Shown piece by piece: positions 23,031 through 33,833 of a stretch of 64,000 bases of DNA; the stretch's first letter is position 1; each line of letters opens with the position of its first letter. The position numbers and the translations under genes are program-made. Source of the DNA: Nelumbo lutea (lineage: Eukaryota > Streptophyta > Magnoliopsida > Proteales > Nelumbonaceae); NCBI GenBank assembly GCA_022828595.1, contig JAKGHH010000003.1, positions 52,317,759-52,381,758 of the forward strand. Direction: 5' to 3'. The notes under the pieces were generated by a model. It worked only from the letters and a program-made list of their open reading frames with translations, did no database searches and was not told the DNA's origin.

Positions 23031-23990
23031 CAAAAATTCATGACCTCGGAGGCCGAGTTGCCTTAGCCACCCGTTTCTCCATCTCGGCCGCTGCCTTAGT
23101 AGCCATCTTCTACGCCTCGATCGCCCGCTTCTCGGCCTCGATAGCCCACCCTTCAGCCTGGGTTGCCTGTCGCTGAGCCTCTGAGATAATGCTGTCAAGG
23201 CAAACCCTCTCCTCTTGCTCCTAGACAAGGTGGGGCCGTGCTTCCTTCATGTCGGCCTCCAACTTTGTCCGGAGCAGCTACTCATCCTTGTGGGCCTTTC
23301 CTGAACATGTCCCGCTTGTCCTCGGCAGTGGCGACAACCGCCTGGAGCTTCTCCTTCTCTTTCTCGAGCCTGCCTAGGTGCACTAAGGTGAGGCTCATCC
23401 AGTCTCCCAGACCGACAAAATGGAGACAGGCCTACAACAAGAATCATCAGTAAGGACTACAACAAAGAAAGAACCAAAAGCGAAGCATGAGGACAAAAGC
23501 TTACCTCGGCCAAGTGGTACAACCCCTTGTCGTGGACAGATTGAGGCTTGCTCTGCATCATCCAGAAGAGATCCCTTGAAAGGGTTGCCCCGCTCACCAG
23601 GGCCTAGCTAGCCCCTTCTTTAGTTATCGAGTCCCCCTCGCGAACCGACAACTGGGGGCAAAAAACCTTGGAGGGTTGCTTGGCTTCTCTAGCGAGCTCT
23701 GGTGTAGAAACAGGGGCAGACGAAGGCCCCTCCAAACGCCCCTTGGTGGGAGGCCTCTTCATTACGATGCCCCCAGTAGGGTGCTCACCGTGGCCCACCT
23801 TTTTCGACAACTGCTCCTTCAGGGCCTCTTCAGCAGGCCTCTTCTTACCCACCTCGGCCACCTCAACGGGCTTCTTGGTTACCTCGGCTGGCTTCTTGGC
23901 CCCCTCAGCCTGGGGGGACTTATTGTACGGCTCATAGGGTGCTGCGTGGTTCTGGTAGAACATCTTTCCAGGCCCTTGTACGGCTCGCAT
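23031..23990 (-). pseudogene. Antisense ORF of the gypsy element
   Basis: On the strand opposite to gag-pol, 23990-23604 encodes an open frame rich in Lys, Glu and Pro (EGAKKPAEVTKKPVEVAEVG; ELAREAKQPSK). Further on, 23450-23031 reads a broken coiled-coil-like protein (LEKEKEKLQAVVATAEDKRD; ISEAQRQATQAEGWAIEAEK). Tat-lineage elements are known for an antisense ORF between pol and the 3' LTR, and this fits that position. The start lies inside the 3' LTR. Stops interrupt the coiled-coil half. Function is unknown. Confidence 0.65.
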
Positions 23991-24451
23991 CTAGACCATC
24001 CGTGCCCAACTACCCCTTGGCAACTCCGGCTATAAATACAAGGCACCCCCCATAAGGTAGGGATGGGAAAACCTCTGTGATCTCTAGTGCTCTCTCCTCT
24101 AAGGACTTAGCGCTATCTGAGACCTCGTCTGGACCCCTCGGTTCCAGACTCATTGCTTATCTTGGGCACGTACTAACTTGACCATTGGAGTCCTTGCCTC
24201 GGGTTATCACCCGAGGCCTCTGACATCTTCTCCCTTGTAGATTCATCGCCGAGAGCTGCATCTCGTCCCTCTTCGGGCACCCTTCTCAGTACTAGTCCTC
24301 GGCTTCTACAATATCCAAATGAGTGATTTGCCTTGGCCTCCAGCCCTCAGCCTCGGTTCATCTCCTCTGGATCTTCAAAGCCTTTGGCCTTCCTTCAAAG
24401 ATTGAGAGAAAATTTACTTTATTACCCTCAGCCAAACCGAACATCAATACA
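23924..24451 (+). repeat. 3' LTR of the gypsy element
   Basis: TGTACGG to ATCAATACA, aligned with 15769-16366 but lacking about 100 bp after the first few bases. The TATAAATACAAGGCACC promoter block is retained at 24032. Numerous single-base differences from the 5' LTR show the insertion is old. Confidence 0.85.
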
Positions 24452-24545
24452 TAATCTAAGAGATTGAATCGTGGAGTTGGGGCTGGCGCACTATGAAATT
24501 TTGTAAGATTCGCCGAGGCATCATGAACCAGATCGAAAGAAATTT

Positions 24546-24719
24546 ATGAGTGAGATGAGGATGCCATTTAAAGAGCATAAACATACTCCACTAATGTTGT
24601 TTCCTTTCCATGGTGATGAAGAACAATCAAAGGCTAACTCGATGTGGAACATGATTAATGTATTCATGAAACTCAAATATGGCCCTGTTGGCCTGCTTCT
24701 GAACCATTCAACTCAGTAA
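24546..24719 (+). other. Unassigned short open frame beside the gypsy element
   Basis: A 57-residue frame (starting MSEMRMPFKEHKHTPLMLFP, later SMWNMINVFMKLKYGPVG) stays open upstream for some codons as well. Composition is unusually Met-rich and protein-like for this AT-rich DNA. I do not recognise a family and see no splice signals to support it. Confidence 0.25.
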
Positions 24720-25117
24720 TCACATTGGAATGTTCTCCCTGCTTTTGAACCATTCATGAGGGCAAGGTTTATTTTCATTCTAATGTTCAAAATGGAGTGG
24801 GTTTCTTTGTTTAAGGTTTTTAGTAATCGGTTCAACCAAATAAACCTGCCGTTAACATTAGAGGCCCATTAGTTTGCCTCTTGATTGTCTTAAGCGACGT
24901 GTTCTAAGCACATTAGAGATACATGCTTCCTGTGAATCGAAGGGTCCATAGGATGCGAGCCAGTTTGGATGACTAGTGCGTCCCACAAAGCGTCCATAGG
25001 ATGTGAACCGAAGGGTCCATCGACAGCGTGCCCAACTGGTGCCCCACAGTACATCCTACAATTCTAATCATGTATTGGGAATATCTCCCCATGACAGGTA
25101 CAAGAGATGTTCTTAGG

Positions 25118-25945
25118 GTAGAAACGAATCGAGTTTTTCATGATCTATTCAAGTTTGGCTTGTAAAAAATTCGATTAGGCTCAATTTAACCCGAGCTTTG
25201 AACTAAGTTCAAGCCCAATATATAGGTTCTTTTGCTAACTGAGCCGAATTCTAGCCCAATGAAATTCGACTTGTCATGTTCACGAGCTTATTAGAGCTTA
25301 GGAATGGCAGCGGGATGGGGATCATATTCCCCGTCCCCGACCCCGATTATGAACTTAACCCCATCCCTGCCCCGATCCCCGTTGGGGATAAAATTTATCC
25401 TCCTTCCCCGATCCCTGATGAGGATGGGTTCCTCGCTGGGACTCGAATCCTCGAATTTTTTTTAGATAACAGTATTTATTTGAAAAATAAATTTACTTAA
25501 AATAAATAAAAATTTTAAATTATAAATAATTTTTAAATATGTTTTGATATATATATATATATATATATTATTTATACATACATAATCGGGGTCAAGGCAG
25601 GGCGGGGTGGGACGGGGACCTCAACCCCCATCCCCAACCCCGATCTCGATTGGGGATTCCTATTAATCCCCATCCCGTGTTCGTCCCGCCAAAACAATCT
25701 CCATCTTCGACCCCATCGGGTTGGAGAAGTCAAATCTCCGCTGGGGATGGGGAAAATTGCCATCCATATATATAAATATAATTTTTATTATATATAAAAT
25801 AATATTTATATGTATAATTTTTATTTTTTAGAAAATTTAACTTATAATTGAACTTGACCTAAGCCGAGCTTGAATTTATCAACTTTTAAACCACCGAATT
25901 TGAACTCAAGTCACTGGCTCGAACTCGAATCCACCGTAGGGTATT
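25118..25945. mobile_element. Nested nonautonomous elements
   Basis: The outer element carries repeated CGAG/CTCG words at both ends (GAATCGAGTTTTTCATGATC near 25126; CTCGAACTCGAATCCACCG near 25917). It is split by an inner GGGGATGGGG-rich element at about 25300-25766, with ends GGAATGGCAGCGGG and GGAAAATTGCCATCC, the same type as 8337-8810. Boundaries are approximate. Confidence 0.5.
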
Positions 25946-25980
25946 TCCAATGCATGGTCAAATGTGCATGTAAGGCGCGT

Positions 25981-26872
25981 GTTGGAAGTTGAGACAAGAT
26001 GGATTTTATAAGGATAGTGTGGCAGTGTAGGACTAAATGAGGCCCTTGATGGATTCTAGTGGTCCCATCGAGAAGTCAATTCACCTAATTCAAAATGCGA
26101 CTAACAATACATTAAAACCCTTGCGTGTTGGAAATTGAGTCAAGATGGGTAGAGCTGAATCAAGGCCTTTGATGTATTCTAGTGGTCCCATGATGGGTCA
26201 CTTCACCTAATTCAAGGTGGGGCCATAACAATACATTAAAGCCCATGCGGGTTGGAACTTGGAAGTTGAGACAAGTGCGTCAGCTTAGAACTAAATCAAG
26301 GACTTTGATGTGTTCTAGTTAGGGGTGAGAAAAACCAAATCCATCAAAAAAATTAATCGAAACCGAATTAAAAAATTAGTTAATTGAACTGATCGGTTTG
26401 GTATTTTTAGAAAATTGAATACATCGGTTTGGTTTCGGTTAACCAATATAGAAAGTTGGCGGTTAATCAAACTAATCAATATACATATATTTCTATATAT
26501 TTCATATATTTATGTATATTATATATATTTTATATATTATAAATTAATAAATATGCATTATATATATATATATTTATAATATATGATATATTATTTATTA
26601 TTTAAAATATAATATTATATATATAATTTTTATTATATATTTATATATATTTTTATATTATATATTATAAAAATTAAAAAACCAAAAAACCAATAAAATT
26701 AACCAGTCAACCAGTTAATCAACTGGCTTCGATTTAATTTCGATTACCGATTTTCCAAAAACGGCAATACTGATTTAATTCCAAAACAAAGCTCACACTT
26801 CGGTTTGGTCCCATCGAGATGTCAATTCACCTAATTCAAGGTGGAGCCATAACAATACATTAAAGCCTTTTA
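25981..26872. repeat. Three-unit tandem repeat, third unit interrupted
   Basis: Units start at 25981, 26127 and 26251. Each runs GTTGGAA..TTGA, then TTGATG.ATTCTAGTGGTCCCAT, TCACCTAATTCAA and AACAATACATTAAA.CC. The third unit is cut after TTCTAGT by an insertion of about 480 bp (26320-26798) and resumes at GGTCCCATCGAG. Confidence 0.85.
26320..26798. mobile_element. hAT-like MITE inside the tandem repeat
   Basis: It begins TAGGGGTGAGAAAAACC and ends near GCTCACAC, with GGTT/AACC-rich arms and an AT-rich core like 10408-10845. Uninterrupted neighbouring repeat units give the empty-site sequence. Flanks TTCTAGTT and TTCGGTTT match at six of eight positions. Confidence 0.65.
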
Positions 26873-26879
26873 TTTAAGG

Positions 26880-27640
26880 GAAAACATGAAGTGGGTTTTG
26901 AAGGATGCGGGCGGAGAACCTCAATAACCCAAACGACAAGAACCTCAGTCCCTTGTTTAATCCATGTCTTATGGCATCCTCTGAAAAATAACCTTATAAA
27001 GAGGAAGAATAAATTTGGGTTATCAAAATTGGGGTAAGGTTATGGTAAGGGCAAAAGTGGGTTTTCAAAAAGTTGAAAGTGTCTCTTGACATCAATTTTA
27101 ACATATGGAATGTGACAGTAACCAAGGGAGGGGTAGTATTTCTTATATATTTTAAATTTCAGGGATATTTTAAGCACGTTTTGAAACTTTAGGGGTGCTT
27201 TAAATACTTGTCTAAAAAATTAGGGCACTTTAATTAATTAATCCATTTTGACTTTTGCTCTTTTATAAAGGCAAATGCTAGTTTGTGAAAATTAAACTAG
27301 ATTTTATGCTATGAGAATGAAATGAGACCACACACACCTCCTAGATGAGATGTGATCATATTGTGGGTCGCTTGGAAGGAAAGGTGTAAAACAGACTATT
27401 ATATACACATACTAGTAGTGATCTGTTTGATGCATGGACTGCTGTTAAAAAATGCATTTTTTTTAAGGGAAAACATGAAGTAATAATGATTGACCAAATT
27501 TTTTATATATTTTTAGTTTTTTTACATATAAAATAGTAGAAAAAAATATTTTTCCTTTTTTTTAGTTATTAAGCTTTAAATTTATTCTTCTTTTATATAG
27601 TTTATATATTATGAGAAGTAGATAAATCAACTGCTTAGCA
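26880..27640. other. Noncoding stretch with a duplicated block
   Basis: The block 27335-27420 (GTGGGTCGCTTGGAAGGAAAGG.GTAA, then CTATTATATACAC) is related to 37427-37520 downstream of the P450 gene. Otherwise no feature is recognised. Confidence 0.5.
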
Positions 27641-27654
27641 TGAGAACAAAATTG

Positions 27655-27775
27655 CTGATGGCTCAATTGGTAGATTCTTTAGCTAGTTGTAACGATGACC
27701 TGGGATCAAATCTTGCCACCAGGGAGAACATTAGAATGAAAAACTTCCTCTTAAGTGATGCCTATCTAAGTTCAA
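27655..27775 (+). repeat. tRNA-derived SINE-like fragment
   Basis: TGGCTCAATTGGTAGA fits a pol III A box, and GGGATCAAATC about 40 bp downstream resembles a B box. The flanks do not fold into a tRNA. It is probably a degenerate SINE head. Confidence 0.4.
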
Positions 27776-27779
27776 TTTA

Positions 27780-28760
27780 AGCATTATTTTTTTTGGGTTA
27801 TGTCTAGTTTATCTGATCACAATCTAAGTTACACTTTAGTGAGAGTGGCCAATTTCTTATGCTCTAGATAAATTTGTATTATTTTTTTGTAACTTAATGT
27901 TAGTTTTTATAAATTTTTAAATTATATTGTTTTGTTGTTTTGTATTATTTTTTATTTAAAATTATAAAAAATTCCTCTTATTACAAATCTATAGTCCACC
28001 CTTGTATTTCTACCCTAACAAAAGCTTCCCTATAGTTTTGAAAAAAAGTTCAAATGCCTCCTTTTTGTTAGTTTTTCATTAACAAAAAATGGAGTTACCA
28101 AAATACCCATATCATTGTTAAGACATTATCGTACACAATTTAAAGTTTCAACTCTACACTTCACTAATTAATGTTTCTTGACAACTTTCAAAGAGTAATT
28201 CTCTCTATTCTTCTTGGACCAAGTAAGGTAAAAAGGATAAAGCAAAGTAAAAGGAAATTGAGGGTAAATTTGGAGTTTTCTTTTAAATGAATGCTATTTG
28301 CGCCTTTTTCCAAAACAATAGGGGAGGTTTTGTTAAGGTCAAAAGACTCAAAACACAGGGGCCTTTCATAGCTGTTAGAAAATCCAAGGAGATGTTTATA
28401 ATTTTCCCCATATTTAAATGAAATTTAAATTAAGTGTAAATAAAATTAACTATATTTAAAATTATAAATTTTATTAATTTCTTTTTTATTAATATTTTTA
28501 AATTTAAGTAACTATATTTAGTTTTTCTTTTTCATTGGAACTTACGGTGGTTTTAAATTAGTAAAAACTAATAATTGTTAGATAGTTTTGTATTGGTTTT
28601 ATATTAAATTTAAATGGATATTAGTTTTTGATTTATGTAATTGCTTTTTATTAATTAATTTATTTTTAATATATTAATAATCATATTTTTATCAATAATA
28701 ATTAATAATTATTTTTATTTTATGTAAGTAACTTACTAAATTATTTTGCCATTGTTAGTT
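27780..28760. mobile_element. AT-rich repeat family, copy A
   Basis: About 1 kb that matches 36180-37145 in the opposite orientation. Shared blocks include TTTTTTGGGTTATGT, GGCCAATTTCTTATG/GGCTAATTTCCTACG, TTAGTTTTT, TTGTTAGATAGTTTTGT and AAATGGATATTAGTTTTT. Inside, 27985-28400 forms its own imperfect palindrome around ACCCTAACAAAAGC and TTTGTTAAGGT. No coding capacity. The class is unknown. Confidence 0.6.
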
Positions 28761-30090
28761 AATTTTTATTATTTTCAAATGGAATATAAATGTATTATAA
28801 TTTTTGTGATATTTTATTCAATGCTTTAAACCTGTCGTTGACTCGGATGGGTGAACCATTCAAACCACCACACTTTTATTTTTAATTTTAGATTTTCTGA
28901 AACCCACTCCATTTATCTTGGGTGGTTGAACCACTCACCCTTTTGACCCAGTCATTACATGTTACAATATACAATATATTGAAAAGTTGTGGATGACTTA
29001 ACTTTGTACCTAGTTATTTGATTGGGGTTATCTTTTTTTTTTTTTTATAACTGTTCAAAATCTTTGAAGCCCCACTAGACAAAAATAAAATAAAATAAAT
29101 AAAAACTCAGTATTGCCCTAAAATTTCACTTTTTGGTTCTTTTATTTATACATGTAAAATGTAATTATATTATGTTATACATACATAGATAGATGGCATG
29201 TCATGGTTTTACTTATCCAACTTGGACAGTTGAACCATTGACCCATGGCCTAGAGGCAAAAGGTATTTAGCCTCCAAGTCAATTTATTAAAATATTGACT
29301 TTATTTGTCAAGTGAAGTAATAATATTTATTCTGAAATGCAAATTGTTATTTGATTAACTAACTTAAAATTTACTATCTTTTAAATGGAAGTACATATTG
29401 ATAAGGTTAATGTATTTTAGGCAATTTAATGGAATAATAAAGAGGACAGAGAATTAATGACATGAGTTATTGAATAAGAGAGTATAATTAATGAGGAGAG
29501 AATTAAAAGAGTTAATAGGAAAGAAGAGAGAGTGTTAATAATGAATTCATGATGAAAGCATGTCGATTGAGTTATTTTGTTCAATTTTAAAATTAAAAAA
29601 ATAAAAAAATAAAAAACATACAAAGGATAAATGCCTTTGAGAAAAGGACTAGAAAGTAGGAATGCCAACTTGGCATATTCCCTTTTAATATATAAAAAAT
29701 ATAGATTGTTTTCTATGGGCTCACTTAAGATGCTTTGTGGTTCCATAATCATAAAATTGGTGCCAACTCAGCATCACATAGGCATTTCTTCAATGGAATT
29801 TGAAATAATGTTTGGTTAAGTTGTTAATTAATAGAACGCTTTTCTTGATTCTTATGCCTCATCCATTGACGTTTCTCCAATGGCTAAACATATTTTTACT
29901 GTTCATCTTATGTGACGCCTAATGATATCTAACTGTCATAAAAAGCAACAATGGTTTTGTCCAGATTCATAAAGAGATATTCCAATTTTGAAGAAAACTT
30001 GTAGTTTAGTAGATAAAGGCAATGCAACTAAACAGCCTCAAAGCTTCAACATCAACCCATGGTATTCTGATATGTTAGGTGCACCAAGGC
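28760..30090. other. Noncoding AT-rich stretch
   Basis: No gene or clear repeat. The minus-strand frame at 29752-29426 is hydrophobic and explained by AT-rich composition. Confidence 0.5.
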
Positions 30091-30095
30091 AGTGT

Positions 30096-30787
30096 TTGGC
30101 GTTGATGTCATTGCCCCATAAAATGGCACCATATGATCAGAAAAAGCGGTGCTCTAGAAAGCAGTCTCTTGTTTGGTTTCCTTTTTTCAGAAAAAACACT
30201 GTTCTAGACCGTTCGAACTGAATGGATGACTTGTTCTAACAAAAAAATAAAAAAAAAAATTAAGAAAAAACCAGCCAAGCTGTTGAATGGTTTGAGCGGT
30301 TTGACCACCTGGGTCAGCTGTTTACTGACCAAATCAATGGTTATTGGGAAAATAACGGTTTTGGGATAAAACAGAACCGGTTACCGGTTCCCGGTTTTTC
30401 TAGTTCAACCATCCAGTCTGATCCGATTTTGAAAAACATGCTCCAGTCCAGACCATGCCTTGGAAATCGGAAAAGTGTAGTCTGAAGAAACACTGAATTC
30501 AATGTTTTCTCATAAAACAATTTGTTACTACCAACAGTGCAATGATGTGGCATCATCTTAGGTGTTGGGTAATGTATAAACCAATGCTGAAAAGGTTATA
30601 CAGGGCTAATACCAAATATATTAAAATCAGTAGTATTTCCCCAAAAAAACATCTTATATAGCAGCATCAATGCCAAACAAAAAAAAGAGCCATTTTTTGA
30701 GAAAACGGTTCAATAAGCCCACATCCATATGGCACCTTTTTTTTTTAGAAAATATCTCTAAAACAACAACATCGATGTCAAACACAT
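30096..30787. mobile_element. Nonautonomous element with inner insertion
   Basis: The left end GTGTTTGGCGTTGATGTC and right end GATGTCAAACAC are inverted repeats. A second repeat, with CCGGTTCCCGGTTTTTC and CCGATTTTGAAAAAC, lies inside at about 30190-30440 and recurs at 58033-58314 and 59444-59744. A relative of the outer element is at 40310-40655. Confidence 0.5.
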
Positions 30788-30828
30788 ATCAAGAGCAAGG
30801 TTTAAAATATCGACACATACCGGAGGGA

Positions 30829-31280
30829 GAGATTGTTAAGTTTCGAAGTAAACCATTAACGAATGCTAGAGAGAGTAAGGATCACATACTGGAGTCGGCA
30901 TTTGCTAGTAGTAAAGCGTGATGGAGATGTTCCTCCTTCAAAAGGAACAAAAGTGAAAATGTCAGCATCCACTACTACATGTTATATTATTATCAGAGGG
31001 AGAGTCTGCTAGTAGGTTTCTTATCCTTAGTCAAAAATATAGCCATGAATGCTGGAGTAACTAAGGATCATACACTCCTGGTCGGCAGTTGACACTAATA
31101 AAAGCGTGGTGGAGATGTATTGAAAATATGTTACCACGCTTGTGTTGATGGTAAATCTCGCTTTCATTTGACTTCTGCTTTCACATGCAAATAATTTATC
31201 AATTCAAACGCCAAGTAGGGCATTATTGTCAGAAGCCATCACACAAAAATCACGAAAATTCAAGCAGAAAAATATATAAA
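30829..31280. repeat. Duplicated noncoding module upstream of the P450
   Basis: Two related blocks (30829-30922 and 31010-31112) share GCTAG.GA.T...AAGGATCA.AC and GTCGGCA.TTG.CACTAATA-type words ending TGGAGATGT. A third copy with more downstream sequence (CATGCAAAT, GCCAAGTA.GGCA) lies at 39140-39400. The shared order suggests duplication of a larger segment. Confidence 0.6.
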
Positions 31281-31683
31281 ATTGGCTAGGGGTGTTTACG
31301 GTTGATTTGATCAATCAAATCGATCTGGTCAAATTGAAGAATAGTCATCTAACACGGACTAATTATTAATGAAAATTGACTAATTCGAGTTATATTGATT
31401 ATATTAATCAATTTAAAAGATTTAAATTTAAAAAACTGCAATAGTATTACTAAAAAATAATTTTACAATATAAAATATTTTTTGTAAACTAAGAAACATG
31501 AAAAAATTTTCACTTCTCATATTAAAATTTATATAAAGTCAAACTGAAACCTAACCTGGACTCTTGAATTATTATAATGATTGAACCAAAACCGATCATA
31601 CATATTAAAAATCAACTAACTCGATTGATGGTTTCATCATTTTGATGAACAATTCTATAATTGACATGTGTCAACTCTTAAGT

Positions 31684-31689
31684 CACGTG
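31684..31689. promoter_or_regulatory. G-box upstream of the P450
   Basis: A perfect CACGTG palindrome 254 bp before the start codon. G-boxes bind bHLH/bZIP factors and occur in promoters of hormone-responsive genes. A use here is inference. Confidence 0.4.
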
Positions 31690-31860
31690 TTTATCAAATC
31701 GTGTAAAGCCTATAAAGAGAAAACACAGTTGCACCACTAGTATAAAGTGATTACATCGTATACCGTAAAATATATCCCCAGTCTATCTTTGAAAAAAAGA
31801 TTAAAAACCATATATTTATCATTAAGTGTTCATTGAACGTACTTATTATGTTGGTCTCAT

Positions 31861-31869
31861 CTATATATA
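31861..31869 (+). promoter_or_regulatory. TATA box of the CYP94A-like gene
   Basis: CTATATATAC lies about 75 bp before the ATG at 31938, which would put transcription start roughly 40-50 bp before the ATG. Confidence 0.6.
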
Positions 31870-31937
31870 CCATCTATTCCTGCATCAGAACCTCAACCCA
31901 ACATTAATACATCTGTCTGAATTTCATTACTGCCACC

Positions 31938-33464
31938 ATGGTTCTACTTAACTGCAGCCTTTTCTCATCGTCAATTCTCCTCTTCATCGTCCCATTCCTC
32001 TTCATCCTTATCTCCGGTCTTCGTTTGGGTAAGAAGTCGTCCTCATCTCCGGTGAGTAAGCTGCCGAGATCTTACCCACTTATCGGCTCTGCATTTGCCA
32101 TCTTCAAGAATCGGAAACGACGAAACCAATGGTTTGCAGAGCTTATGAGAGACTCCCCCACTGGAACCTTTGTTCTTCATCGCTTTTTTGGTGTTCGTCA
32201 TGTCTTAACTGCCAACCCCTCTAATGTCCAACACATCCTCAAAACCAAGTTCCATCTCTACCCGAAAGGCCACACGGCTCGAGTCAACCTCTCCGATTTA
32301 ATGGGTGATGGAATCTTCAACGCCGACGGAGATAACTGGAAGTTTCAGAGGCAAGTCTCAGGCCACGAGTTCAACACGAGGTCTCTCCGGAAGTTCGTCG
32401 AGACTGTTGTCGAGGCTGAACTCTCCGACCGTCTAGTTCCCATCCTCTCAAAAGCTGCTGCCGAGAATTCTGTTCTCGATCTGGAAGATATACTTCAACG
32501 GTTTACCTTCGATAACATTTGCAAGATTGCCTTTGGGTTCGACCCACAATACTTGTTGCCATCGCTCCCAGCCACAGAATTCGCCGTTGCGTTCGATAAC
32601 GCCGTTCGGATTACCAGCGAACGTATGTACTCAATATTTCCGGCTACCTGGAAGCTGAAAAGAGCACTTAATATTGGATCAGAAAAACAGCTACGGATTT
32701 CCATCTCGCAAGTACGAGAATTTGCACAGAATATAGTGAGAGAGAAAACAAGGGAACTTGAACAGAAGTCTTCGTTAGAAACTGTGGATCTTCTCTCAAG
32801 AATCTTGAGTTCTGGCCATCTGGATGAGAAGTTCGTGACGGACATGGTGATCAGCTTCATTTTAGCCGGTCGAGACACGACGTCAGCGGCATTGACGTGG
32901 TATTTCTGGTTAGTCTCCAATGATTCTCACGTAGAAGAAGAGATACTAAAGGAGATAAGAGATAAACCCGAAATATCAGTGTACGACGAGGCCAAGGACA
33001 TGGTTTACATTCAGGCGTCGCTCTGTGAAAGCATGAGACTATACCCACCGGTACCCAGTGACACCAAAGAGGCGGCCATGGACGATGTTTTGCCAGATGG
33101 CACGATAGTGAGGAAAGGAACGAGAGTAATCTACCTCCCTTACGCGATGGGTAGGATGGAGGGATTGTGGGGCTCTGACTGGAGGGAGTTCAGGCCTGAG
33201 AGGTGGCTGGAGAGGGATGAACTCACCGGAAAATGGAGCTTCATGAAGAAAGATCCCTATACGTACCCAGTGTTCCAAGCTGGGCCGAGGATATGTTTAG
33301 GGAAGGAGATGGCGGTTTTGCAGATGAAGAGGGTGGCTGCCGGTCTTCTGCGACGGTTCCGGGTGGTGCCAGCTGGGGAGAAAGAACCATTCTATATATC
33401 GACGTTGACTTCGAAGATGAAAGGAGGTTTTCCGGTGAGGATTGAAGAGAGAAAAGGCAGTTAA
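31938..33464 (+). CDS. Cytochrome P450, CYP94A-like fatty acid hydroxylase
   Basis: A single uninterrupted 508-codon frame encodes a complete plant class II P450. In order: a hydrophobic N-terminal membrane anchor (about residues 8-29), a basic and Pro-containing hinge (KLPRSYPLIG, 41-50), the oxygen-binding I-helix AGRDTTS (310-316), the K-helix ESMR (364-367), the FRPERW segment (418-423), and the heme loop FQAGPRICLG (446-455) with Cys453 as the iron ligand. The sequence most resembles CYP94A, whose members omega-hydroxylate fatty acids at the ER for cutin formation and defence. Other CYP94 members oxidise jasmonoyl-isoleucine, so the substrate is inferred. Length and lack of introns are normal for the family. 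The start has a good plant context (GCCACCATGG). A broken paralogue lies at 59968-60745. No disabling change was seen. Confidence 0.95.
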   Translation: MVLLNCSLFSSSILLFIVPFLFILISGLRLGKKSSSSPVSKLPRSYPLIGSAFAIFKNRKRRNQWFAELMRDSPTGTFVLHRFFGVRHVLTANPSNVQHILKTKFHLYPKGHTARVNLSDLMGDGIFNADGDNWKFQRQVSGHEFNTRSLRKFVETVVEAELSDRLVPILSKAAAENSVLDLEDILQRFTFDNICKIAFGFDPQYLLPSLPATEFAVAFDNAVRITSERMYSIFPATWKLKRALNIGSEKQLRISISQVREFAQNIVREKTRELEQKSSLETVDLLSRILSSGHLDEKFVTDMVISFILAGRDTTSAALTWYFWLVSNDSHVEEEILKEIRDKPEISVYDEAKDMVYIQASLCESMRLYPPVPSDTKEAAMDDVLPDGTIVRKGTRVIYLPYAMGRMEGLWGSDWREFRPERWLERDELTGKWSFMKKDPYTYPVFQAGPRICLGKEMAVLQMKRVAAGLLRRFRVVPAGEKEPFYISTLTSKMKGGFPVRIEERKGS

Positions 33465-33833
33465 TCTCGTCATTTGTCACTACTTGCAGAAGTCGGTGTG
33501 AATTGTAAGAGACATTTCATTTTAAATCTTGGCTTTGACCAGAACGAATCCAGCATTGCTAGAATCGTAATTTTATGTTTGTAACTTAAATAATAATGAC
33601 ATTTAGGCTTTGTATCATGGGTCAAAATTAGCGACCACTTGATTCAATAGTAATGGGCAATTCTCAATCTGGATCACCTCGTTTCTGAACATTGATCCCA
33701 TATATTGACAAATCATTGTTTCGACTTTGAAGCAATGTTGTCAATCACCCATCTGAAAAAAGATACAATGTTCTCCTTTTCCTTTGCTGCAACTCTCGAT
33801 ATTGATTTGAGACAGGACCCATAAATTAAAAAA

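Larger units (their letters stand above)
15769..24451 (+). mobile_element. Ty3/gypsy LTR retrotransposon, Tat type, inactive
   Basis: An 8.7-kb element with two LTRs, gag, protease, reverse transcriptase, RNase H and integrase in gypsy order on the plus strand, then an antisense ORF before the 3' LTR. It is much richer in G+C than its surroundings. All domains carry stops and frameshifts, so it cannot encode its own proteins. A PBS-like TTGGCGTCGTCAGTGGG follows the 5' LTR, and a purine run TGGGGGGACT (23911-23920) precedes the 3' LTR. No matching 5-bp target duplication was found (TGGCT against TAATC). The Tat assignment rests on the PBS form, domain order and antisense ORF. Confidence 0.9.

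Noticed and set aside
15750..24456. ATACAT on both flanks of the gypsy element as target duplication
   Set aside because: The left copy lies 13 bp outside the TG terminus and would require odd LTR ends; probably coincidence in AT-rich DNA.
27655..27730. Functional tRNA gene
   Set aside because: A- and B-box words are present but acceptor and anticodon stems do not pair.
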